This document shows positions 43,823 through 55,079 of a stretch of DNA of 64,000 nt, one piece after another. The stretch is from Acholoe squamosa (Eukaryota; Annelida; Polychaeta; Phyllodocida; Polynoidae). Location of the stretch: contig OX439040.1 in assembly GCA_949317995.1 (NCBI GenBank), positions 54,470,089 through 54,534,088 on the forward strand. Direction: 5' to 3'. The position numbers and the translations under genes were made by a program. Below the pieces are notes generated by a model that saw only the letters and a list, made by a program, of their open reading frames with translations, was not told the origin of the DNA and ran no database searches. Within the stretch, counting starts at the first letter, position 1. Each line of letters begins with the position of its first letter.

Positions 43823-44284
43823 ACTACTTGGAATATCTTTGTCTGTGATATCTTATTTTAAAGGGTATGACATCAACTTTGACTATGAATTTCCCCTCGG
43901 ATCGACTTTTCACCTGCCTGTCACATTTTCATGTAAAAGAAGGTTTCCCCCTGTGTTAGAAACATAATGATTCATGATCATAGATAATTTTATTTGTTTG
44001 TGATGATAAATTTATAAATTATCTGTAATAACTTTTGCTTTGTTATTATTTTGATTCACCCGAAAGGAAGTAGAGGGGAAATAATCTTCAGTCAACACCT
44101 CTAACTTTATTCATTCTTGGGTTTCTTTGAATCGCATAACATTGTTATCACTGATTGCATGTCTTCTGGCCCCCCTGACATTAGGCCCCCTGATGATTAA
44201 CCTCGTGACATTAAGCCCTTGGTCATTTGGTCCCCTGGTCATTTGGCCCCCAGACATTTAACCCCCCTTTTGCAGTCAGTCTGC

Positions 44285-44455
44285 AATGATTTCTGGACTG
44301 ACCACAATGATTTCTGGACTGACCGTAATGATTTCTGGACTGACCACAATGATTTCCAGGCTGGCCGCAATGATTTCCGGACCGACCACAATGATTTCCG
44401 GACCGACCACAATGATTTCGGACCAACCGCAATGATATTCGGACAGACAGCAAGT
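44285..44455 (+). repeat. 21-bp minisatellite, array 1
   Basis: About eight units of AATGATTTCYGGACYGACCRC. The same unit, in the same orientation, forms the second array near 45180. Confidence 0.92.
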
Positions 44456-45179
44456 TACAGTGGAAGGTCTCTGATTTCTTTCAGATAGGTTGCTAAATAT
44501 TGCAGACATATTGAGCATCCTGAAGAAAAAGGGGAGTGAATGAGATATATTGACTGCTTGATTCTGTCCCATATAAATGTATGTCACATTATCATCTTTG
44601 TAAAATGAGGCTATGCCTTGTGTCCTGCTCAATGTAAAATTTGAATCTATGCCATGTAACATATGGAGAGCCATTTTTACACATTTTGTACATTTGACAA
44701 AATGAGAGAAGGGATTTAGTGTCAGAGTAGACTATGTCACCACCCCACACCCTGTTTCCCTGGTATACAATGGGATTCAGAATTGACCTACCCTTGCATT
44801 CTATATAGGATGAGGATCTAACTTCAATTAAAGTAACTAGATCCAACAGCTTGAAACACAAAGGTTTTGGGGGCAAAGTGAGAATTGATCTTTAATTGCT
44901 AGGGATCTATGTTCACATAATTGTTGTTTGCAGAATTTCTCTTCCCTTTCCCTTTAGGATTAAAAATTTAGGTTGTTAATCAAATAATTTTTTTTTTGTA
45001 CTAAAGTTGATCCCAATAAGCAAAGAATTACGTACGGTTCCCTTTTATCTGGTTGAGTTTGTATGTTTGGCAGAAGAACCGCACACAGTTGTGGAAAAAA
45101 AACCGCTGAAATTGGGGGATGCACCGCACACATTTCCAAAAAGACCACTTAGATTGGCCGACACTCCTTACACAGTCTG

Positions 45180-45247
45180 CAATGATTCCGGACCGACCGC
45201 AATGATTTCCGGACCGACCGCAATGATTTCTGGACCGACCGCAATGA
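45180..45247 (+). repeat. 21-bp minisatellite, array 2
   Basis: About three units matching AATGATTTCCGGACCGACCGC. The short open frame crossing it is repeat-derived. Confidence 0.9.
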
Positions 45248-45487
45248 GACATAGGCAGACATCCATGATACCTAATGATGTGTCCGCTAAATTTCCTGGA
45301 CAGTCGTGCGCGCATGGTCTGTCAATTGGTCAGGACGGACCGTTCAATTTTCCGGTTAATTTGGAAGAGATTGGGGAAAGGGGGGGGGGGTGAAATGTCC
45401 GGGGGCCAAATGACCAGGGGGCCTAATGTCAGGGGGGCTTATAGTCTGAGGACCTGTTATCACCTTATCAAACTGTATACATTTCAG

Positions 45488-45628
45488 GAACCTAATCGTG
45501 TGATGGCAGATACGGATGTGATGGCTCTGGTCATAGATAACGGCTCAGGTATGGTGAAAGCAGGTTTCGCAGGAGACGACGCACCGCGGGCTGCTTTCCC
45601 GTCTCTTGTTGGCAGGCCAAGGCATCAG
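45488..45628 (+). CDS. Actin exon with initiator Met
   Basis: Acceptor CATTTCAG ends at 45487 and donor GTGGGAAT begins at 45629. Coding from 45503 gives residues 1-42, starting [10 protein letters not shown] and ending RPRHQ. Five open codons precede the Met, in frame with the 40151 exon. Confidence 0.93.
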
Positions 45629-48600
45629 GTGGGAATAACACTTTATTGTTTTGTCAGGCAGTTTTAAGGTAGATTCATTTTAAGTCGGCAATAAAATTGG
45701 CGTCAGGCACCCCTCCAGAGAACACAGAAATGGGATGGAATGAGCATTGCCAATTAGTTGAACAGAATTGATTCAATTAGTTTACAATGTTTATTCAAGA
45801 TCAAACGCACCTTTAATACTCTGGGTGTGTAGTCGACTCAAGGTATGTGGCCTACTCGAGGTGAACCTACCCTATAGATCATTCTTTTTGGCATCCTTTT
45901 CAATGATTTTCTTATTGTGAGTACATAAATCCCTGTTGTTTCTCCCAGATCATGTGATTATTTGAATGAGGTGGGCGTTTCGACAAAAATTTAATTTGAG
46001 AAGATATAAATCTTCTTTTATATCTATTCGACCCCTCTTTGGGCAAACATAGTTTTATACATGTTTGCATTGCAATAACCCTATTTAGTATAGATACTAA
46101 AGGCACAAAGCAGACCTATTAAAACTGTAAAGGATGCAAAACCAAGCTTTGCGTGCATGCAAGGAAACGATACCAGATAATCCGTGAGCTGGCTCCACAG
46201 CGATTGTGATATGGCACTCCCTGCTGAAAGGAGAATCATTCAGCTTGTAAATATTCACTGACAACTTTGAAGATTCGAAACTAGCCAGTAGTGACGATTT
46301 TAGGTGGTCAGGTTGACAATACCTAAAACTACAACTTTAGGTCATCAAAATGATGACTTAAGTCGTCAGTATGAGGACTCTGTTGTCAGTATTGTCATAC
46401 TCATGACTTAGGTCATCAGGGTGACAACCTAAAGTCGTCATTTTGACAACCTAAAGTTGTAGTTTCAGGTATTGACAACCTGAGGACCTAAAGTCGTCAC
46501 CACTGACTAGTTTCGAATCTTCCAGGTTTTCAATGTTATGGGGGGAAAAGGCACACTCAGGACATGTGCTTGAACCGTACAAATGTCTGTACAATGGGGA
46601 ACAGTAAGATGCAGTTTGCAAAAAAGAGGGCTCGTACAGTATTTTATCAGAAGAGCCCATATTGCAGGGGCATTGGTAAATGGTATCAACTGTCACATAT
46701 ACAGCAGCGCACTACTAGTATATTATATATCAAAATCAAGGCTGACCATGTCTACCGCTTCCCATCCCTATAGATGTAAATTATTATAAATGGCTAGTAA
46801 GCTATATGGTTTCTGTGTTCATTTGAATCACCACTCATCACTCACTTCACTATGCTATTACCCTATTTTGTATGATGCACTTACACGTACGGTACACCAA
46901 AAAAGAATCGACCCTACATTGGATGAAAGTACTGAAATAAAATTAATCAATCAATATTGATCACAGAGCCCTATGAGAGAAGAAGCCATTTCACTTTGTA
47001 TGGATCCACCAATGGACCAGCACGTGAGGGCACAGTGGGGTATAGGTTACTACCTTGATACATTATCAGTAATTGATAAATTGCGGGTAATGGGACTGAC
47101 AGGCATATTCAGTGGTGGTTCCAAGTACTCACCAGAGTCTCAAGGACTCAGCCCGGTGGCTCCACCTTCTGCTAATCACTGAGCAACTCTCAACCCCGGT
47201 TGCAACGGGTGACACACTTTACCTTTTCTCACCCGGCGTTCATAACAATCCGCCATATAAACTTTCCCACACTCCCACCCTCTTTTAATGGTGTGGTTTT
47301 CATAAAACTCAGGACTTCGTAGTACCTTGATATGTTGACTTACCATATATATTATACTCAAGCTTTATGCTATGGACTCTGAACATTTATCCATTATTGG
47401 TAACATACGTTACAAGTTAGTGCCTTACCTCATTTACATATTCAACTCTTAGATACAAACCGGTATCTCATTAGTTTAGTTACATGTTTATCATATACCG
47501 TATTTACTTGTGTTAGTGTAATAAAACTCCACTTTATGAACTTCCTGTTCAGTGTTCTCATTATAGCCACCATGGAAATGATTCACAAGTTGCATGATCT
47601 TATCTAAAGACTTCAGTTCACACAGATAACCCTAAATCTACATGCAGCACACTTTATGTAGGTCCCCCATGGATATGCTGGTAGTGGTGGTGCTACAGAC
47701 AGTACCATTGTGTAAACATGATGATATATGACATACATTCAGAACTAATTCATACTCTGAGCTTTTAGTTGCTTACCTACCGACATGCAGAATATGCAAT
47801 GTAATAGGGCCGACATAATAACACAACGATCATGGCACAAGGTTAAATGTAGCATGGCCACACACAGTGCGTATACCAACGTTGTAAATCATAATGTACT
47901 AGTACCAATGGTTTAGTGTTTTGTTGATGTAATACAGGCCTCCTTATTACTGACCATGTGGTATAAACATATATGGCTGTAGAGGATTATCGTGTACAAG
48001 ACACCATTTTGTCCACCGAGAGTTAGCATGCCTACAGTGCTTTAATTATAATTATTGTTTTGGAAAGGGGAGTGGGTTGAGACAGAGGTCTGGGAGACTC
48101 AAAAGAGACAATAGCTGTTCATTAGTTCCCTATTCCGCCGCTCTTCCCACCACCATGGTGCTGCAGCTGGTTTATCGTTATCCGGTGTATAGGGAGGTCT
48201 AGATGGCCCTGATAATGTGTACATAATGGTATGAGCAACTCGCGTGTTGGGAGTAGCTCATGAAAATCAGGTGGTCGATAGATGCATCATGTACAGCCAA
48301 CAAATATGCATGTAATAGACCCACAGCTGTACTGCCTTGTTATGGACTGCTGATGGGACCGCGGTTCCGTGAAAGGACTTACACTCATGTTCAGTTCCCA
48401 TCACATATGCTTTAATTAACACAGAACGATGTAGGACTGCTTATCATTTTACACCATCCTCACATAACTATGATCAATCAATATATTGCTAGAAGACTAA
48501 CATCATATCAAAGCTACACGGGCCACAGATTAGAACATCTGATGAAATTGTCAGAATACAAAATGTTGTTTTATCAAAATGTAAGCCAAAACGTCCCTCA

Positions 48601-51600
48601 CATATTGCGTATTTGTAGCAACAATAACGATTGACAATATACAAGACTAATAAGACTTTGACATTCTGGTATGGTAGGTGTACATGTTTTAGATGTATCA
48701 AATAATATTTTATATACTATCTATCTTTGCTTGACACGTTGGGATGGCCTATAGCAGGGTCAGTCGGTAGGTATAGAGGTACAGTAGGTTTCATTGGCTA
48801 TCTATTCAATTCTCTACTTGTAGTTTTAGAACTAGAAAGATCTCAAAACTAGATTCTATAAAAGGGTAAATGGACATAGCAGATTCTGACGACCAATGTA
48901 TGCGATGTATTCTTCACCCATGGTGTAATACGAAGTGGGGTTGCAATACTAGTAGATAGTCTATAGGGCCGGCTTTTTCATTGAAAGATTTGCGTTGCTT
49001 AGCGGTTACGGAATTTTTGCATGTAATTTGTCTGATTCCAACAAAAGTCCACTTTTAAGGGAATTAAGTAATTGTCAAATGAAAGGTTCACGAATGACAG
49101 GACATTCTTTCAATTCTTCTTTAAATTTAACGAGTATAGAAAGTGTTGAGTTAGATAAGAGAACTCATGGGAGTGCTAGACAATATTTGATTTACTGTCA
49201 ATAAGCAATGGGTGACATAAACAGTAAACACAAATACATTGCACACACATAGCCATTACCGTGCCATTCTCCAGTAACTACGCCTTATATTTTCTGTATG
49301 TGTGAATTGATATATACTCTCACACGCTTAATTTACTTTTCTTGCTGCAGGGTGTGATGATGGGTATGGGAGAGAAGGACTGCTATGTAGGGGATGAGGC
49401 CCAACACCGGCGTGGTATCCTCTCGCTGAGGTACCCCATAGAGCATGGTATAGTCACTAACTGGGATGACATGGAGAAGATCTGGCACCACACATTCTAC
49501 AACGAGCTACGAGTAGCTCCCGAGGAGCACCCTGTACTACTCACAGAGGCTCCACTCAACCCTAAAGCCAACAGGGAACGTATGACACAGGTAAGCCCTG
49601 ATTTCCACCAAAACGGGCTCGACGTTGGGTGGATGCTTTTCAAATTGGCCTTAAGAGGATGATGGTCGCCTTATTGCCTGAACTAACCACACATTCAATA
49701 TGTGCGCTGTTACGTGTACTCAGTCAATTACAATACGGCAATTTCTGGGAATATGACAACTGATTGAGAACCCAGGTGGGGCATCTGAACAGATAATGTG
49801 GTATGCATAAAATAATCTGACTAGCATTTTTAGAACAACTTTGTTGGAACAATTTCACCCTTTTAGTCCATATTGCCAATTATTCAATATACAAGTAGTA
49901 ATTATGATGAAGATACCATATAGCATTAGGGGTGCTAATGTCTTCTTCGCTTGTGTGTTTCAGATAATGTTTGAGACATTTAACCTACCTGCCCTGTATG
50001 TAGCCATCCAGGCAGTGCTGTCTCTGTACGCGTCTGGTCGTACCACAGGGTTGGTGCTGGACTCTGGGGATGGTGTCACACACACCATACCAGTCTATGA
50101 GGGATATGCCATGCCACACGCCATACTCAGACTGGACCTGGGTGGTAGGGACCTCACTGATTATCTCATGAAGGTGAGTAAGGAATGGATGCAGAGATAC
50201 TAGATTTCATAACACAACACTTTCATCTACAGATGTTGATGTTTTGGAATTTAGTCAGGTATTCCACAAGAAAAGCCCACAAATATCTATACCCATAACA
50301 GTGTAAGCATGTTCAGAATATAGTATGCATATTCAGAATATAGTATGCATATGTAAGTGTTATCATACTAGACTGGATGGACACCCTAGACGACATGACA
50401 AAGGTATGCAGAAATAGCTGTTTCAAACTATGTACTTGGACCAAAGAACATAGAGATTGTGATTGAAAATCTGTGATCCTTCGAATTCTAAGTTTGTGTG
50501 GGGGGGGGGGGGGCAGGGGCTTGGTTAGAGGGCCCGCTATACTTCTATATAGGCTTATATAGGGGGACTTCCCATTACTGAGGGGCCCCCCTGCCCCCTT
50601 TTCCCAAGCCACTGAAATTTGATATCGAACATATCTGTGAAATGTCAGAGGTGTGCTTTCTACAAGTAGCAAAGCTATGTGATTAATTCTTCGCCATATC
50701 TCGCGGACAATCTTACGTTACTTCACAGGAATCTAATTGGCCAATTTATAGGGAAATTGCTATTTAGTGAGGGCTTTTTCCAGAAATAATCCTAGACTAA
50801 GCTAACCCTGATACTATTTATTTCACATGCATGTTTATGCATGTTTGTATTCCTAAAGTCAACCACCCATCATAGGTTATTTTTCACAATTTTTGGGACA
50901 TGTGCAAGGTTTATCTATTGAAGTAGATGAGGCAAAATTAATTAATTATTCTGTGTTGGTTGGAAAAGGTTAGCCTATGGTGGTTGAATATATGGTACCA
51001 GCATGCTCAGTGGTCGATCCAGGGGCGACTTACCATATATTCACCTCGAATGACAGAGTATAGGCCATAACTTTAAGTACTTATCTCAGATAGCCATGCC
51101 AGAGATGACATCGTTTTATTGTGTCTTTACATCAGATCCTGACAGAGAGAGGCTACTCGTTCACTACTACAGCAGAGAGGGAGATAGTCCGGGACGTGAA
51201 GGAAAGGTTGTGTTATGTAGCGTTCGACTACCAAGCCGAGTTAGACAAATGTAGTACCAACAACAACACGGACAGGTCCTATGAACTGCCGGACGGAACG
51301 ATCATCAACATGGCCACTGAACGTTTCCGCTGTCCAGAGGTCCTGTTTCAGCCCTCTCTAATTGGTGCGTGTAGTCCGCAATGTTTCCAAACGTTTCCCT
51401 TGGAGTCGTGAGAGCACTAGCACCATCGATAAATTGATGTGCTTAAAGGTTACGTAATTCCACGGAAACTAATTCGTTTCAGTGCAACAAGGTTGTAACT
51501 GTCATTTTGTCAAAATTAGCTTTTACTTCTGTTTGAACATTTATTAACCCTTAGCTACCCACTATAAAAGTAGTGACGCTCTGTCTATGATATGTGTGCT

Positions 51601-52241
51601 ACAGGCCCCAGTGCAATGAGGTTGTGTCAACTGTGTGCTATAGTAATTGAAATACTTCTTTTGCCTCTCCTAAAAAATGCAGATACAACCTCGTTGCACT
51701 GAGGCAACCACTTGATGTTAGTTTCAATGAGTCATGCTTTGAATATGAAACATACTAGTATGAAAAACGGTCCATGAAGAACAACACAGGTATCCATCCA
51801 TGCTGTACACACATTGTTTTGTAAGTAGTATAGAGCAAAGGTGCTCTTCGCCAGGCACTATTCTCCTAATTGTCCTGGTGCATAGACATTAAATTTTGTC
51901 TTTTCCCTATTTCAGGTTTGGAGACTCAGGGCATCGACCACTGCCTTTACAACTGTATACAAAAGTGTGACGTGGATATACGTCGTGACCTCTACGTCAA
52001 CACCGTTCTGTCTGGTGGTTCCACCATGTTCCCTGGCATGCGCGACCGGATATCCGCCGCCATGCACGCCATGGCGCCTTCCGGTGTAAAGGTACGTGTC
52101 ATCGCTCCCCCCGAGAGGAAGTTCTCCGTGTGGATAGGTGGCTCAATCCTGGCGTCTTTGTCGTCATTTGAGGACAAGTGGGTGACTGGGGAAGAGTATG
52201 ACGAATTTGGATCGGCTATTATTCACAGGAAGTGTTTCTAG
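45503..52241 (+). CDS. Actin, divergent paralogue (five coding exons)
   Basis: Exons 45488-45628, 49351-49590, 49964-50173, 51136-51364 and 51916-52241 join at consensus GT/AG sites with consistent phases. From the ATG at 45503 they give 376 residues, the normal actin length. Phosphate-binding loop IDNGSG is at 11-16 and the second loop DSGDG at 155-159; GRTTG, ERGYSF, APPERK and the C-terminal HRKCF are intact, so ATP binding and filament formation are expected. Introns after codons 42 and 122 and within codon 269 correspond to positions common in animal actins; the one after codon 192 is less familiar to me. Subdomain 4 and the C-terminal third diverge from typical actin ([35 protein letters not shown]), pointing to a specialised paralogue. 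A possible upstream exon is listed separately. Confidence 0.95.
45629..49350 (+). other. Actin intron
   Basis: 3.7 kb. Contains a perfect-looking foldback element at 46269-46522 and a possible SINE-type tail near 46930. Nothing else is recognised. Confidence 0.8.
46269..46522. mobile_element. 254-bp foldback MITE
   Basis: GAAGATTCGAAACTAG at the left matches the complement of the right end. The two ~110-bp arms match at nearly all positions and are built of GTCRTC/GACAAC-type motifs. No coding capacity is seen. Confidence 0.85.
49351..49590 (+). CDS. Actin exon, residues 43-122
   Basis: Acceptor CTTGCTGCAG and donor GTAAGC, phase 0 at both ends. Contains DNase-loop and subdomain 1 sequence ([48 protein letters not shown]). 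Confidence 0.97.
49964..50173 (+). CDS. Actin exon, residues 123-192
   Basis: Acceptor TTGTGTGTTTCAG and donor GTGAGT, phase 0 at both ends. Carries [17 protein letters not shown], the second phosphate-binding loop. Confidence 0.97.
50174..51135 (+). other. Actin intron
   Basis: A 22-bp direct duplication (TTCAGAATATAGTATGCATA) at 50310-50352 and a G-run near 50500. No other feature. Confidence 0.8.
51136..51364 (+). CDS. Actin exon, residues 193-268 and the first base of codon 269
   Basis: Acceptor TTTACATCAG and donor GTGCGT, ending in phase 1. Contains [20 protein letters not shown]. The [15 protein letters not shown] part is less conserved than in typical actins. Confidence 0.95.
51365..51915 (+). 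other. Actin intron
   Basis: Contains an inverted-repeat element at about 51480-51701. Confidence 0.8.
51480..51701. mobile_element. Short TIR element with CAGTGCAAC ends
   Basis: The left end CAGTGCAACAAGGTTGTA and the right end in reverse complement, CAGTGCAACGAGGTTGTA, match over about 30 bp. A third, direct copy of the motif lies at about 51609. No target duplication was found. Confidence 0.6.
51916..52241 (+). CDS. Actin terminal exon
   Basis: Acceptor CCCTATTTCAG; stop TAG at 52239-52241. Encodes residues 269-376. [21 protein letters not shown] is conserved. Surrounding segments are divergent, but the HRKCF terminus is intact. Confidence 0.95.
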
Positions 52242-52595
52242 AAGGTGAAAGTCAGCAGACCATTTGGAAGACTTACCAGTCTACCCATTGATAGTCACAA
52301 ACTGAGTTATTACACATACATGACCGGTGTGCCTCGTCTAACTGTACTTTAAGTCATTCGAGAAACCTATATAATTTTGGACGGATAGCTTTTCCCCTCT
52401 CTCATTTTAGCACATAGTAGCCCACACCCATACGTTCCTATCATTTCATTCCCGTGCCACCCACAGTTCATTTTTTCAAATCATGAGAAAGAACTTCAAT
52501 TCATGTCCATAGCGGATTACATGGTTCAATAGTATTTCACATACTTAAGTGAAGGTGACCAGGCTAAGTTGAAACAATCACATAACACCCATTGA

Positions 52596-52601
52596 AATAA
52601 A
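52596..52601 (+). terminator. Candidate polyadenylation signal of the actin gene
   Basis: AATAAA about 355 bp after the stop codon. Confidence 0.5.
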
Positions 52602-52692
52602 TTCTCTTGTAGTCCCAAATACACAATTACCACCTTCCAACGCTACATTGCCTTCCATAAATCTAGTCAAATGCAGAGGGAGGAGGACAAAT

Positions 52693-53010
52693 GATCCTCT
52701 CTGTAACCAGTGCCTTGTCAATGAGGAAAAGGCCACCCAAGTCGCCATGTACTCTGTAATCGAATTATTGTCATATGAGTAAAAGGAACGTCATGGTTAT
52801 TCTGTATCCATAGTAAGGCCGATACTGGGTTGTTCACCTCGGAATCATTGTGATCCTCTCTGTAACCAGTGCCTTGTCAATGAGGAAAAGGCCACCCAAG
52901 TCGCCATGTACTCTGTAATCGAATTATTGTCATATGAGTAAAAGGAACGTCATGGTTATTCTGTATCCATAGTAAGGCCGATACTGGGTTGTTCACCTCG
53001 GAATCATTGT
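52693..53010. repeat. Perfect 159-bp tandem duplication
   Basis: GATCCTCTCTGTAACCAGTG at 52693 recurs at 52852, and the two copies read as identical over 159 bp. It lies just past the actin polyadenylation signal. Confidence 0.95.
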
Positions 53011-54580
53011 ATTCCTTCAGAGAATCATTCCAGAGGGTGCACACATAATGTACATGTATGAAAACGATAGTCTATAAGTGCGATTGATGTTCAAGCCAGC
53101 ATTTTTGTGGCCTTATTGTGTAGTCATCATCTCATTAAAAGATTCCTTCCTTATTGAACATTTCTGGCCTTTTTCTTCTTATGGAAAGGGAAGGAATGGG
53201 GGTTCTCATCATTCACCACAGAGTTATGTCTTGTCGAATAGTGCCGAAAAGAATATGTGTACCTAATCATTATGTGTATATTTTATTGACAAGTTCTACA
53301 GATTATATCTCCTGTCATTTTCTGGATGAAATAAGCTATGTTGTTATTGCTCTGTCAATCTATGGTTAATAAAAAGAACTGCTCCTACATATATGTAGGA
53401 GCGATTATAATCGGTAGCATTTATGCATGAAAGGACAGACGCCTTCCCAGACGTTATGGATTTGCTTAGTGAATCTAATTTTAGGCCACAAAAAGATAAT
53501 CCAAGAAGATAATCATCACTGTACATGACAGAAACATAAAATGCAGCGCAAGTCCTTTCGATGGAACATTCTGGTAATAGTGTGTTATAAAATTGCCTTA
53601 TGGGGCCAGGCCAAATATTACAGCACATAAAGCGGGCTTGTTAATAATTCAGACAGCTATAAACATACCATCATTTCCATGATTTTTACCTTCACTCAAC
53701 TATAAACAATTAAAACAATGGATTAGCTGTGGAGAGTGCTGTGTGACAGGCCAGTCAATCACAAAATGAAATTGAATAGTCATCAGGTAATACATAGAAT
53801 TTAGTGATAGGTTACCAGCGGTTCGATCTAGTTAAAGCATGTGTATTAAGGGCTAGTCTAGAAAAAAAACTTATACCTGTTACCTCAAAACGATATCATA
53901 AACATGGAGTTTTGAATATCTAAACGTTTTGAGACGATCTAGCACAATCGACTTTAGAAAATCCGTCTATATCGCGTCCCTAACAGCTGTTTGGAAAAGA
54001 CGATGAACACCTCGTCACATTGTTCAAGGTTTGAAACTTTCTTTTGGAGCGTCATTAAAACCACAGCATAGAGTTTGATGGCCAATAGGCTTGCATCATT
54101 GTGGCAAGCACAGACAAAGAAAAAACGCCCAGTTCAAAAAATAGGTTTTATTTAAGCAAGAGGTTAATAAAATATATCAAATCAGTTTATACCTTAATAC
54201 AACCGAGCATTCTCATTAATATAGCATATATCCTAACAATACTTATTGGGCAGTTAGTGCTTGTGAATTGATTATTGAAAGACCATTTTGACCAGAGTCT
54301 GGGACCTTCATATCACCACAATGTGGTGGAAGGTACGTATAATAAATCTTCGCATCCCTGTCTACCATGCATCACTATATAACATCACAACGATCCTGGT
54401 TTGATACACCCTACAATAAGGTTTTTACATGCATGAAGCCTACTCTACTAAACAATATAACATCAGAACCTGGAGAGCTCTATTCACCGGGTGGTGACAT
54501 AAATTTAGAATGGAAGTAATGTTATCAGTATTTTTTCTTATTGTTCTTTAATCAACACTTAAGGTATTGGCGCCAAGGTA
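53011..54580. other. Intergenic DNA between two convergent genes
   Basis: No exon or RNA gene is supported. A short palindrome (CTCCTACATATATGTAGGAG) occurs near 53381. Confidence 0.5.
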
Positions 54581-54586
54581 TTTATT
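54581..54586 (-). terminator. Candidate polyadenylation signal of the membrane-protein gene
   Basis: AATAAA on the minus strand, about 65 bp beyond the stop codon at 54650. Confidence 0.6.
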
Positions 54587-54649
54587 CAATTACTCCCCGT
54601 CTTTGAACGTGTTATATTTCTATATAAATCATTACCCCCATACGATGTT

Positions 54650-55079
54650 TTAGTCGAAGTAGGCTGTTTTAGTTTGGTACATCTGTGGAGCACCCCTGCG
54701 GAGGACAGGGGGTCCCTGTGAGTAGCCGCCCATGTCTGCCACTGAGCCATACGTGCCATCATCTCTGTCCTCATAGAACATGTACTGGGGGCCAGGCTGG
54801 GGGACTGCTAGGGGGGCTGCTAGCACTGCAGGATGACGAGGCACCAGCACGGTAGGACGAGGTATAGGTAGGGCAGCATTAATTGAGGACACACCCCGCC
54901 TGGTGGAAACAGGAACAACGGGGTAACGACGTTGGTAGGAGACTCCCATGGGGTAGTAGGCAGGGGCAATAGATGTGGAATACACAGGACCGTCTCCATC
55001 GTACACACCCTGGGACATGATCGGGTCCTTCATTGAAGCAGGTGATCCCTTGGCTTTTGGCTCCTTTCGTTGTCTTCGC
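54650..55079 (-). CDS. Terminal exon: cytoplasmic tail
   Basis: Acceptor at 55080-55081 (CATTTCGCAG on the minus strand), stop TAA at 54650-54652. Starts with a basic run (RRQRKEPKAKGS), then Pro/Val-rich sequence with about 15 tyrosines (YPMGVSYQRRYP, QYMFYEDRDDGTYG), ending TAYFD. Confidence 0.9.

Larger units (their letters stand above)
44168..45439. mobile_element. 1.27-kb TIR element carrying two 21-bp arrays
   Basis: The left end reads GGCCCCCCTGACATTAGG and the right end, reverse-complemented, AGCCCCCCTGACATTAGG. Similarity continues for about 100 bp (GTCATTTGGCCCCC). The element ends 48 bp before the actin acceptor. No transposase was seen. Confidence 0.75.
40262..45487 (+). other. 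Putative intron 1 of the actin gene, loaded with mobile elements
   Basis: 5.2 kb between the candidate first exon and the actin exon. It holds two copies of a G-rich element (42132, 43557), a GGCCACCC MITE (42304) and a minisatellite-bearing TIR element (44168-45439). A tRNA-like A box (TAGCGCAGAGG) occurs at 40571 with only a weak B box. No other exon was recognised. Confidence 0.5.

Noticed and set aside
44219..45393. Open frames across the 21-bp arrays
   Set aside because: Unit length is a multiple of three, so frames stay open by repetition alone.
15557..45628. In-frame fusion of the 832-codon exon to the actin exon (both phase 0)
   Set aside because: It would need a 27-kb splice over a young retrotransposon, and the nearer 40151 exon is a simpler partner.
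46973..47182. Possible exon in the actin intron
   Set aside because: No conserved actin sequence is missing, and splice sites and domain evidence are absent.
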